Virus record (IMG/VR): IMGVR_UViG_3300043436_001183
Location: 1 to 39,519 of that record
Reading direction: 5' to 3' (one strand)
Origin: a virus
Length of the DNA: 39,519 nt
The notes beneath the pieces are model-generated. The model saw only the letters and a program-made list of their open reading frames with translations. It was not told the DNA's origin and ran no database searches. The translations under genes were made by a program, and so were the position numbers. Shown here in pieces: positions 14,866-20,323 of the stretch. Numbering within the stretch: position 1 is the stretch's first letter; each line of letters opens with the position of its first letter.

Positions 14866-15490
14866 GATACACCCATCTATCTATGACATAGCACCTTCGG
14901 TTGCCAGTGTTGTGCATAAAAGGTTTGCCCAATGGGTAGAGCGTGAAGATGTACTGCAAGAGTGTTACCAGTGGGCCATCACTCGTACCAACTGGATCAA
15001 GTCTGAACTTGATGTTGAAGATACCAAGCAACGCATACATAATGAGAAGCGTGTAGCGTGGCAGATGTTACGCAGTGCTGAGCGTTACTGTCGTAAGGAG
15101 AAGGCTTCCAAGTCTGGCTATCAGACACAGGATGAAGCATACTATGAGTCTGGTACCTTGGCTCAGCTACTACCCTTTGTGATTGCATCGGTGGTAGATA
15201 ACACAGTCCTTGAACAAGCACAAGATATGATTCGAGATGGTCAACCTAAGGGATCATCTAGTCCATCAGAAGGTGGCACCTTACTTGCTGCACTACTAGA
15301 TATTAAGAAGTGTTTCGTTAAGTTAGAAGAGTATGATAAGAAGATACTTACCTATCGGTACTATGATAACTATACCCTTGCACAAGTAGCACAAGTATTA
15401 GAGTGTGCTGTATCTACAGCAGATCGTAGGGTGAATAACTCTATGCGTAAGTTACAAGATCTCCTTGGTGGGATCAGTCCCTGGCGATGA
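14858..15490 (+). CDS. Sigma-factor-like protein (RNA polymerase sigma, ECF type)
   Basis: A 210-aa protein. The N-terminal half fits a sigma region-2-like helix bundle (YDIAPSVASVVHKRFAQWV, then EDVLQECYQWA). The C-terminal half has a convincing region 4 helix-turn-helix: ALLDIKKCFVKLEEYDKKIL, YRYYDNYTLAQVAQVLECAV and the recognition helix STADRRVNNSMRKLQ. It probably directs host RNA polymerase to phage promoters. The ATG at 14858 overlaps the previous gene and follows CGGAG. Together with WhiB, which binds sigma region 4, it suggests deliberate rewiring of transcription. A related DNA-binding protein that does not bind polymerase is the alternative. Confidence 0.7.
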   Translation: MTEIHPSIYDIAPSVASVVHKRFAQWVEREDVLQECYQWAITRTNWIKSELDVEDTKQRIHNEKRVAWQMLRSAERYCRKEKASKSGYQTQDEAYYESGTLAQLLPFVIASVVDNTVLEQAQDMIRDGQPKGSSSPSEGGTLLAALLDIKKCFVKLEEYDKKILTYRYYDNYTLAQVAQVLECAVSTADRRVNNSMRKLQDLLGGISPWR

Positions 15491-15870
15491 ACGAGGCAAT
15501 CCTTTTTGACTTCCTGAAGCTCAGTCTTTATCCGGATCTTCAGCGAGCACCAGGAATCTATGATGCCTTCGATTGTATTAGTCCTAAGGCTGCACACTTT
15601 ATCGAACTCAAGTGTCGCCAAAGTCATTATTCTACGCTACTTATAGAGCAGATGAAGTATCAGAAGCTGATCTCTCAAGCCTATCATCGTGACCTCTTGC
15701 CCTTCTATATCAACTCCACTCCGGAAGGGATCTACTCCTTTGACTTGGCAGATATGCCAGAGCCAGAGTGGTTTGTCCATCCGATGCCAGCGACTACAGA
15801 GTTTGATCGTACTGAAAAGGTTGATAAGATAGTGGGGTACTTGGATATTGAGGAAGCGGTGAAGTTATGA
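15487..15870 (+). CDS. Putative PD-(D/E)XK-fold nuclease of unknown role
   Basis: A 127-aa protein whose central part reads YDAFDCISPKAAHFIELKCR and then LLIEQMKYQKLI. An aspartate followed by E-x-K on the next strand, with a downstream Q/K helix, is the PD-(D/E)XK arrangement. Length and order suit a minimal nuclease. The C-terminal part (from WFVHPMPATTEFD) is unfamiliar. The ATG overlaps the sigma-like gene's stop, so the two are probably co-translated. The assignment rests on motif reading alone. Confidence 0.5.
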   Translation: MNEAILFDFLKLSLYPDLQRAPGIYDAFDCISPKAAHFIELKCRQSHYSTLLIEQMKYQKLISQAYHRDLLPFYINSTPEGIYSFDLADMPEPEWFVHPMPATTEFDRTEKVDKIVGYLDIEEAVKL

Positions 15871-15956
15871 GTGATGGTTACGTTTTTCTTCTAGGCTATA
15901 TCTTTGGTTCGCTTCTAACTCTTGCCACTATGTGGCTATGGGATAGGTTGAACTAA
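15867..15956 (+). CDS. 29-aa single-pass membrane protein
   Basis: MSDGYVFLLGYIFGSLLTLA begins a single hydrophobic helix that ends MWLWDRLN. It overlaps the preceding stop (ATGA) and its own stop overlaps the next ATG (TAATG). Its size and design are like the membrane proteins at 9890-9985 and 17480-17569. The role is unknown. Confidence 0.5.
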   Translation: MSDGYVFLLGYIFGSLLTLATMWLWDRLN

Positions 15957-16126
15957 TGATCTATGCTTTCAAGTGTGAGTGTGGTAACACACGTGAGATA
16001 GAGCAATCTATCCACGATGACGTCATCAACCCTGTCTGTACTGATTGTTATAGTTCTATGTCTCGTGTTTGGTCATCACCTGGTATCACCTTCAAGGGTG
16101 ACGGGTTCTATTCTACTGGAGGTTGA
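15956..16126 (+). CDS. FmdB-type zinc-ribbon protein
   Basis: A 56-aa zinc ribbon: MIYAFKCECG gives the first Cys pair, VCTDC the second, and it ends SSPGITFKGDGFYSTGG. The FKG-x-GFY ending is diagnostic of the FmdB/CxxC putative regulatory family. Members are usually annotated as regulators without proven function. The TAATG overlap with the membrane gene and the strong GGAGG at its end, which serves the next gene, place it inside the operon. Confidence 0.7.
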   Translation: MIYAFKCECGNTREIEQSIHDDVINPVCTDCYSSMSRVWSSPGITFKGDGFYSTGG

Positions 16127-16127
16127 A

Positions 16128-16703
16128 ATGAGTTACCCTAATTGGTTCAAGCAGATAGCACAGTATAACTTTGAAGAGTTCCTTACCCCACTAGCGGGTA
16201 AGACTGATCTTAATTTCTTACAGCTCGGCGTCTTTACTGGCGATGCTAGCGTATGGTTGTTAGAGAACATACTTACTGGTTCCGGATCTACTCTTATGGA
16301 TATTGATACTTGGGAGGGTGCATCAAATGAACCTATCCAAGAGGAGATGGATTTCAGTGATGTGTTCCACACATACCGAGCAAAGACAGATCACTTTCAT
16401 AACCGATTGTTTAAGCAGATTACTACCTTTGAATATCTTTCCAAGTACAATTATATGAAACAGTATGACTTTATCTATGTTGATGCTCACCACACATCAG
16501 CTTCTGCGTTCCTGGATAGTGAACTATCGTGGCCACTGCTTAGGTCCGGTGGCATACTAGCCATTGATGACTATGAGTGGACTCACCCTGGCGGTAATCC
16601 TATTCACGCACCTAAGTTGGGTATCCATATGTTCTTAGATCGCCACGAGGGAGAGTATAAGTTACTTGCAAAGAACTCCCAAGTGTGGATTAGAAAGCAC
16701 TAA
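16128..16703 (+). CDS. SAM-dependent methyltransferase-like protein
   Basis: A 191-aa Rossmann-like protein. The glycine-motif region is LNFLQLGVFTGDAS, followed by an acidic strand end LMDIDTWEG, the motif-II-like YDFIYVDAHHTSASAFLD and LLRSGGILAIDDYEW. This resembles the class I methyltransferases that modify small molecules or sugars (Methyltransf_24-like). The ATG at 16128 has GGAGG five bases upstream; an in-frame start at 16017 would overlap the zinc-ribbon gene. It is the last gene of the rightward replication block and is followed by a hairpin. The substrate is unknown; phage DNA or a surface glycan are both conceivable. Confidence 0.6.
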   Translation: MSYPNWFKQIAQYNFEEFLTPLAGKTDLNFLQLGVFTGDASVWLLENILTGSGSTLMDIDTWEGASNEPIQEEMDFSDVFHTYRAKTDHFHNRLFKQITTFEYLSKYNYMKQYDFIYVDAHHTSASAFLDSELSWPLLRSGGILAIDDYEWTHPGGNPIHAPKLGIHMFLDRHEGEYKLLAKNSQVWIRKH

Positions 16704-16736
16704 CCCCCACCGCGAAAGAGGATAACTCGGTGAGGG
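16704..16736. terminator. Hairpin between convergent operons, possible bidirectional terminator
   Basis: A 9-bp stem (16704-16712 with 16728-16736, one wobble) and a 15-base loop lie immediately after the methyltransferase-like stop, where the leftward operon also ends (16762). There is no T tract on either side, so it may act as an mRNA end-protecting structure or need Rho. The location between convergent transcripts supports the call. Confidence 0.5.
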
Positions 16737-16761
16737 CTAGTACTTCCGAAAGGAGGCGAGC

Positions 16762-16923
16762 TTATTGTAGCAGAGATATTGCTGGATGGCAGGGATCGCC
16801 ACCCTCATCCCACTCAGCTCTCTCTTCCTCAGTCATATAATCGTAGTTGCCATCGTGCGTGGCACAGTAGGGTTGGCTTATCCACCCTCTCTTGATTCCA
16901 AAGAGTAGCCAGTATCTATACAT
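16762..16923 (-). CDS. Small conserved phage protein with a CATHDG motif
   Basis: A 53-aa protein beginning MYRYWLLFGIKRGWISQPYC, then THDGNYDYMTEEE and GGDPCHPAI. The C-x-THDG/GGDPC arrangement recurs in small actinophage proteins of unknown role and could bind a metal. It is the last gene of the leftward operon. Its ATG overlaps the stop of the transglycosylase frame by one base and the stop of the alternative 93-aa frame by eight bases, so it is coupled to whichever of the two is translated. Confidence 0.6.
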   Translation of the reverse strand: MYRYWLLFGIKRGWISQPYCATHDGNYDYMTEEERAEWDEGGDPCHPAISLLQ

Positions 16924-17197
16924 CAGTACCACCCTCTTCGGTCTGAGTGTCGGAGAGCGCTGCACGCGTCTGCTCTATAGCGATGACCAATGTATCGTAT
17001 GCCGTGAAGGATTTGTAGTTCAGGTTCTCGACTGCGCTCTCTAAGGAGTTGAGCAATTCCGAAAGCCGTTGATCGTGGGTTGTCGGCAAAGTGGTCAAGC
17101 CTGCTTTCACGGGTCCATAGGGTGATAAGGCACGCTGTTTGTCTCTTCGTATATCCGAGAGCTCGACTATATTGCTTGATGATTCTTCTGTTCTCAC
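16916..17197 (-). CDS. 93-aa candidate overprinted gene in another frame of the transglycosylase
   Basis: This frame starts with GTG in a GTGA overlap with the 100-aa gene's stop and has GGAGG six bases upstream, the best initiation signal in this stretch. The product is mostly helical (SELLNSLESAVENLNYKSFT, then LVIAIEQTRAALSD) and is of unknown family. Its coding region nearly coincides with the transglycosylase domain, which has clear homology. Both may be real (overprinting), or this one may be an accident that happens to use codons of the other. The start signals are seen; translation is inference. Confidence 0.4.
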   Translation of the reverse strand: MRTEESSSNIVELSDIRRDKQRALSPYGPVKAGLTTLPTTHDQRLSELLNSLESAVENLNYKSFTAYDTLVIAIEQTRAALSDTQTEEGGTDV

Positions 17198-17345
17198 GCT
17201 TTTCCTCCATTGTAGCCTTCGTCCTGGCCACCGCTGGCTTCTTCTCTATCTCCACGTGTATGTGGACTGGTGGAGTCGGTATAAATACCATCAACAAACT
17301 CAGTGTTACCATCAATATCAAGCCACTTCTTACCCAGTTGTTCAT
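16923..17345 (-). CDS. Lytic transglycosylase, SLT/lysozyme-like, with membrane anchor
   Basis: A 140-aa protein. Residues ~7-23 form a transmembrane or signal-anchor helix (SGLILMVTLSLLMVFIP). The catalytic domain follows at ~60-140: the glutamate is E80 in TLWTRESRLDHFADNP, and STAFGIAQLL, ILHGIRYIGHRY and a terminal RRGWY match the actinobacterial SLT pattern closely. It would cut glycan strands of peptidoglycan. The gene overlaps the 100-aa gene upstream by 152 bp and fully covers the last 275 bp of another frame with good start signals. A shorter start at 17210 would remove the membrane segment. Lying in the leftward block, it may act early, away from the lysis cassette. Confidence 0.65.
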   Translation of the reverse strand: MNNWVRSGLILMVTLSLLMVFIPTPPVHIHVEIEKKPAVARTKATMEEKRENRRIIKQYSRALGYTKRQTACLITLWTRESRLDHFADNPRSTAFGIAQLLRERSREPELQILHGIRYIGHRYRADACSALRHSDRRGWY

Positions 17346-17496
17346 CTACAATTTTCTCCTGTTCGAGTAGTTCCTTGTATGTCTCAGGGTAGGCATTGGA
17401 TAGGCGTGTCATAGCCCTATCCCTGGCTCTCCTATAGTTGCGATAGCCCACCGCATTACGCTTGGCAGTCTCTATCCTTCTAGCGATCTCCGTCAT
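17194..17496 (-). CDS. Conserved helical protein of the leftward operon
   Basis: A 100-aa protein. Residues 1-55 (KRNAVGYRNYRRARDRAMTR, then YPETYKELLEQEKIVDEQLG) are a helical region of a type common in actinophages, with unknown function. The remaining ~45 residues are low-complexity and acidic, and coincide with the stretch where the transglycosylase frame overlaps, as expected when one of two overlapping genes is less constrained. The ATG is preceded by GGAGGAGAAGG. It overlaps the tiny membrane gene upstream by 17 bases. Confidence 0.65.
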   Translation of the reverse strand: MTEIARRIETAKRNAVGYRNYRRARDRAMTRLSNAYPETYKELLEQEKIVDEQLGKKWLDIDGNTEFVDGIYTDSTSPHTRGDREEASGGQDEGYNGGKA

Positions 17497-17569
17497 TGAC
17501 CTTCTCCTCCATAACTATAAGTACATAGGTTATCAGTAATACTATGATGATCCCGATAGTAAAGCTCAC
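17480..17569 (-). CDS. 29-aa single-pass membrane protein
   Basis: A GTG-started frame, reading SFTIGIIIVLLITYVLIVM as one hydrophobic helix followed by the charged tail EEKVNDGDR. GTGA overlap with the preceding stop supports coupled translation. The helix has no polar residue in its core. It closely resembles the two other tiny membrane proteins of the window in size and layout. Function unknown. Confidence 0.5.
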   Translation of the reverse strand: MSFTIGIIIVLLITYVLIVMEEKVNDGDR

Positions 17570-17808
17570 TCGCCCTCACCCACTTTACTGTTGGCTAGGG
17601 CCGAGGTGATCTCGATAGGTCTGCCCACTAGGTGAGCATCCTCCTCATCACTTTCCCAGGTAGATATAAATACCCTTGAGTCCGGCGTTCGCCGGTGCCA
17701 GGCGAACATATCCTCGATCTGCTCGCCTCCCCATACTGCCACCCCTTGCTGGTCGGTGACTTCATATAGGTAGATCAGATCAGGATTGGTGGCATAGAAG
17801 TTACTCAT
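17566..17808 (-). CDS. Hypothetical 80-aa protein
   Basis: A mixed alpha/beta protein beginning MSNFYATNPDLIYLYEVTDQ with a charged centre (STWESDEEDAHLVGRPIEIT). The ATG at 17808 is chosen over an upstream in-frame start because it overlaps the previous gene by only 8 bases and begins the better-formed sequence. No family is recognised. It is part of the contiguous leftward operon. Confidence 0.6.
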   Translation of the reverse strand: MSNFYATNPDLIYLYEVTDQQGVAVWGGEQIEDMFAWHRRTPDSRVFISTWESDEEDAHLVGRPIEITSALANSKVGEGE

Positions 17809-18040
17809 CTCCCTCCTCCTTAATATAATCAAGGTCAATGGACATAACTACTACGATCTCGCCATATCCACCTTGCCCTCTCGCTAGCTGTAAGACTATC
17901 TCGCTACTATCTACATCTCCTAGAGCACCTAGATAGGTGGCTTCTGCCACCGTACTAGCGTCCAAATAAGCCCCGTCTTGGTATAGGCAGGGGATATTCA
18001 TACCCTCCTCAGCTAAATCTTTACGCATAACTACTTTCAT
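17801..18040 (-). CDS. Hypothetical 79-aa protein
   Basis: Begins MKVVMRKDLAEEGMNIPCLY, contains GQGGYGEIVVVMSIDLDYIK and ends acidic. It has an ATGA overlap with the 55-aa gene upstream, and a purine-rich ribosome-binding stretch (GAGGGAGAAA) directly before the ATG. No recognisable family; possibly a small beta-rich regulator. Confidence 0.6.
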   Translation of the reverse strand: MKVVMRKDLAEEGMNIPCLYQDGAYLDASTVAEATYLGALGDVDSSEIVLQLARGQGGYGEIVVVMSIDLDYIKEEGDE

Positions 18041-18204
18041 TTTCTCCCTCTTCCCTCTTCTATATTGATAAGGTGGATATCATTGAGCGCACGAACCATA
18101 CGCTTGAGATTCTTCACGCCCTCCTCCTCATTGCCGTTGTTGATCTGTTCTACTGCCAGCTTGCTGCACAATTCTGCCTTAGCTGATAGGTACTCTTTAT
18201 TCAT
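18037..18204 (-). CDS. 55-aa helical protein
   Basis: MNKEYLSAKAELCSKLAVEQ followed by a second helix (EEEGVKNLKRMVRALNDI) and a basic end. The ATG sits exactly six bases after an 11-base purine tract (AGAGAGAGGGC) that also precedes two other genes of this operon. Overlaps on both sides are ATGA type. Function unknown. Confidence 0.6.
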   Translation of the reverse strand: MNKEYLSAKAELCSKLAVEQINNGNEEEGVKNLKRMVRALNDIHLINIEEGRGRK

Positions 18205-18371
18205 TTACTTGCCCTCTCTCTCATTTCTTTGTAGGTTAGCTCGTTCTCACACTCCACACACGTGTCAGAATTATATTCCTTGCGGTCATACTCTCTCTCG
18301 CACGTATCACACGTGATCCATTCAGAGTTATCATCAAAGGCGGGATCTACCGCATAGTAGTAATCGCTCAC
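18201..18371 (-). CDS. Zinc-ribbon protein, 56 aa
   Basis: A GTG start with GGAGG a few bases upstream. The protein reads SDYYYAVDPAFDDN, then EWITCDTCEREYD and SDTCVECENEL, giving two CxxC pairs 13 residues apart, a standard zinc ribbon. It may bind DNA, RNA or a host protein; no family can be named. The stop overlaps the next start. Confidence 0.62.
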   Translation of the reverse strand: MSDYYYAVDPAFDDNSEWITCDTCEREYDRKEYNSDTCVECENELTYKEMRERASK

Positions 18372-18372
18372 C

Positions 18373-18594
18373 CTAGTCCTCCCACTTATGCGTGTTACGG
18401 TAGGCGTTGTAGAGATCTAGGATATCTTTGATAATCTCTAGGCACTCTTCATCCGTCCACTCCTCGCCATCTACCCCTCCTACTTGGGTAACTAGCTCTA
18501 GTGTCGGTCCATCAAGAGCGTCCATCTCCTCAATATAGGCGTTAAAGCTAGCCGTACTATCTATGATCTCTAGTATCTCTCTCTTACTTAGCAT
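18373..18594 (-). CDS. Hypothetical 73-aa acidic protein
   Basis: Starts MLSKREILEIIDSTASFNAY and ends with a helix (ECLEIIKDILDLYNAYRNTH). Most of the charge is negative. AGAGAGAGGG lies six bases before the ATG at 18594. A longer in-frame version exists up to 18807, but that part coincides with the upstream genes and is low in complexity, so the short form is preferred. Function unknown. Confidence 0.6.
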   Translation of the reverse strand: MLSKREILEIIDSTASFNAYIEEMDALDGPTLELVTQVGGVDGEEWTDEECLEIIKDILDLYNAYRNTHKWED

Positions 18595-18752
18595 TACTCT
18601 CCCTCTCTCTCGTGTAGGTATCCACCCATAGTGGAGATTAGATTGGTGCGTATAACTATCCCGCCCTCGCCCTCTTCCACCGTAGCTCCCGCCATATTCT
18701 CTCCCACCCATACCTTTAGATCTTGCAAGGTATCTATCTCTTCTAATTGCAT
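18594..18752 (-). CDS. Hypothetical 52-aa protein
   Basis: MQLEEIDTLQDLKVWVGENM is followed by EEGEGGIVIRTNLIST. The GGIVIRTNL strand is typical of small actinophage proteins from early regions. TAATG overlaps on both sides chain it to its neighbours, and GGAGAGAGG lies before the start. No function is known. Confidence 0.58.
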   Translation of the reverse strand: MQLEEIDTLQDLKVWVGENMAGATVEEGEGGIVIRTNLISTMGGYLHEREGE

Positions 18753-18865
18753 TACTTATCCTCTCTCCAGTTATTATGTTGAGTCTGCAACGCGTAATGC
18801 TCTGCACACTCTAGGCATAGCTCGACCTCTTGCGCCTTATCACAATAGTTCACACACTTATCCAT
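18752..18865 (-). CDS. 37-aa two-CxxC-like miniature protein
   Basis: MDKCVNYCDKAQEVELCLEC has cysteines at 4, 8, 17 and 20, followed by AEHYALQTQ and a charged end. Four cysteines in 17 residues suggest a minimal zinc knuckle. It starts six bases after the AGAGAGAGGGC tract and is the first gene after the clamp's 3' spacer. Function unknown. Confidence 0.55.
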   Translation of the reverse strand: MDKCVNYCDKAQEVELCLECAEHYALQTQHNNWREDK

Positions 18866-18921
18866 AATCTTGCCCTCTCTCTAACCTATCTACCTTACCA
18901 ATCTAGTAAGATACTACCGCA

Positions 18922-18940
18922 CTCTACCGTATAAGTAGAG
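18922..18940. other. Small hairpin in the spacer after the sliding-clamp gene
   Basis: CTCTAC pairs with GTAGAG across a seven-base loop in the 90-bp spacer between the clamp stop and the following gene of the leftward operon. There is no T tract. It may mark mRNA processing or modest attenuation; alternatively it is fortuitous. Confidence 0.3.
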
Positions 18941-18955
18941 CACGATAGTACGTCA

Positions 18956-19558
18956 CTATTCAGCGATACGCATAGGCATAAGTAGAGCTTTCCACTCTAC
19001 TTTATCACCCTTTAATACGATTACCATAGGCTTACCCTCACCTTGGAATTCTACTTTAATACCATTACCCTTGCCTACGATCTTCGCGTAGTCTGCCATA
19101 TATGCAGGGTTAAAAGACATCACTTTCATACTATCGCGCTCCTCTTTATTGAGTAGATCGCTAAAAGTCTTAGGATAGTTAGCGTCTAGTAATTGGATAG
19201 TGATTGCACTACCGCTTACGCTTACCGTGAGAAGATTATTCACGCGGGTAAAGGTAAGTAGAGCGTACTTACTATCCTTGGCTAGTGAGATCACTCTCTT
19301 CACGTCATCGAGAGCGATAAGGCTATGATCTAAGTGACCCTCACCCTCTACTCTTCCCTCAATCAAGCGATAGCGATCAGTAGCGCGAGCGATAAGTTGT
19401 CCCGCCCCGCCTAACACTTGCACACTATTGAGAGCGTGTACCGCGCTCTTACCCTTATCAGCGTGAGTAATTGCACCCTCTAATAGTTCAACTACCACTA
19501 TAGCCTTAACCGTAAGGCTATTCATTACTAGCGTCTTATCTTCTACTATTGTGCTCAT
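18956..19558 (-). CDS. DNA polymerase sliding clamp (beta-like), short form
   Basis: A 200-aa protein related to the DNA polymerase III beta clamp. The hallmark segments are ALNSVQVLGGAGQLIARATD followed by YRLIEGRVEG, a middle TFTRVNNLLTVSVSG domain, and the C-terminal KPMVIVLKGDKVEW with ALLMPMRIAE, matching the end of DnaN (MPxR). At about half of bacterial beta length it would need more than two subunits to close a ring. It probably tethers host polymerase III, because no phage polymerase is seen. The start MSTIV follows AAAGAGG; six upstream in-frame residues are possible. Confidence 0.75.
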   Translation of the reverse strand: MSTIVEDKTLVMNSLTVKAIVVVELLEGAITHADKGKSAVHALNSVQVLGGAGQLIARATDRYRLIEGRVEGEGHLDHSLIALDDVKRVISLAKDSKYALLTFTRVNNLLTVSVSGSAITIQLLDANYPKTFSDLLNKEERDSMKVMSFNPAYMADYAKIVGKGNGIKVEFQGEGKPMVIVLKGDKVEWKALLMPMRIAE

Positions 19559-19602
19559 ATTCTTATCCTCTTTCACTTTATTTAGGGCTATCTGCCCTCT
19601 AC

Positions 19603-19633
19603 CGCTCTCTCCCCCTACCGTGAAGAGAGAGCG
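19603..19633. other. Hairpin in the spacer upstream of the sliding-clamp gene
   Basis: A 9-bp perfect stem (19603-19611 with 19625-19633) and a 13-base loop lie in the ~118-bp spacer between a zinc-protein gene and the clamp start. Together with the hairpin at 18922-18940 it flanks the clamp gene. It may set clamp expression apart from the rest of the operon. No T tract is present. Confidence 0.4.
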
Positions 19634-19676
19634 ATAGATAACCTATAGCCTAGCCTTACCTTACTATACCGTACTC

Positions 19677-19853
19677 TTACTCTTGATCTTCCCACCCACA
19701 CTCGCATAAGTGACCGCAGCTATAGCATACATATGCGCCCGTATAGTAAGTTTTATATCCTCGCTCTCCCGCACCGTCTACCCATATATCTAAACTTTCA
19801 AGGTAGGTAAGTCTTTCGCCATTACTACCCACTCTCTCCATTGTATCGCTCAC
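19677..19853 (-). CDS. Small cysteine-rich protein, 58 aa
   Basis: A GTG start in a GTGA overlap with the preceding stop, eight bases after GAGGAG; an internal ATG at 19841 is the alternative. The product has an N-terminal part (NGERLTYLESLDIWVDG) and a C-terminal zinc-type cluster VCYSCGHLCECGWE. No family is recognised. It is followed by the hairpin-bearing spacer before the clamp. Confidence 0.58.
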   Translation of the reverse strand: MSDTMERVGSNGERLTYLESLDIWVDGAGERGYKTYYTGAYVCYSCGHLCECGWEDQE

Positions 19854-20098
19854 GCTAGTATCTCCTCTTCTAATACGGGAAAGCCATTGACTCTAACTAT
19901 TAGAAGATCGTCAGCGAGATTATCGCCCCCGATAGCCCTAGAGTCTATGTTGCAAGCGTGAGTGAAGGTATCTCCCTCTTCATATAACCACTCTTCGGCC
20001 TCTTCCACTGTCGCAAAAGAGTGAGAGTAGGTAGAGTGTTCTTCTAATACCTTTCCCGCTTGATCTCTTACTTCATACTTTACGCATATCTGACTCAT
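19850..20098 (-). CDS. Hypothetical 82-aa protein
   Basis: MSQICVKYEVRDQAGKVLEE, then ATVEEAEEWLYEEGDTF and LLIVRVNGFPVLEEE. A small alpha/beta fold is likely. The ATG sits exactly six bases after AGAGAGAGGGC. No family is known to me; it is part of the early-looking leftward operon. Confidence 0.6.
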   Translation of the reverse strand: MSQICVKYEVRDQAGKVLEEHSTYSHSFATVEEAEEWLYEEGDTFTHACNIDSRAIGGDNLADDLLIVRVNGFPVLEEEILA

Positions 20099-20141
20099 AA
20101 TCTAGCCCTCTCTCTATTCTGCACCTAGTTGCAGACTACCC

Positions 20142-20161
20142 CGCAGGGGATAACCCCTGCG
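20142..20161. other. Strong short hairpin in an 81-bp spacer
   Basis: CGCAGGGG-ATAA-CCCCTGCG, an 8-bp perfect stem with a tetraloop, lies between the membrane gene ending at 20180 and the gene starting at 20098. There is no T run, so it is more likely an mRNA processing or stability element, or a partial attenuator, than a standard terminator. Confidence 0.45.
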
Positions 20162-20179
20162 AGATAGTACGCCCCTACG

Positions 20180-20323
20180 CTATAGGCCGACACACTTAGC
20201 CATTGACCCGACACAATAGCCCCCGCCCGTCCACCATATATTCCCCGCGCACCATAGGGCTAAGGCTAAGCCCGCCCCGATAAGTAACGCCCTCACGATA
20301 CGCCCGCGTCTATTGAGTCTCAT
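20180..20323 (-). CDS. 47-aa membrane protein with a GGGYC motif
   Basis: A basic N-terminus (MRLNRRGRIVR) precedes a transmembrane helix (ALLIGAGLALALWCA). A short external part, NIWWTGGGYCVGSMAKCVGL, has two cysteines that could pair. I recall similar small proteins ending in W-x-G-GYC-x-GSM in actinophages, with unknown function. The TAATG overlap with the upstream gene supports translation. Confidence 0.55.
   Translation of the reverse strand: MRLNRRGRIVRALLIGAGLALALWCAGNIWWTGGGYCVGSMAKCVGL

Noticed and set aside
18065-18316. Plus-strand frame opposite the leftward operon.
   Set aside because: The opposite strand holds two chained genes with good start signals; this frame is Ser/Leu/Arg-rich as expected of a complement.
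18595-18807. N-terminal extension of the 73-aa leftward protein (GREYGGSYGGRGRGR region).
   Set aside because: It coincides with the two upstream genes in another frame; low complexity; a good ribosome-binding site precedes the internal ATG.
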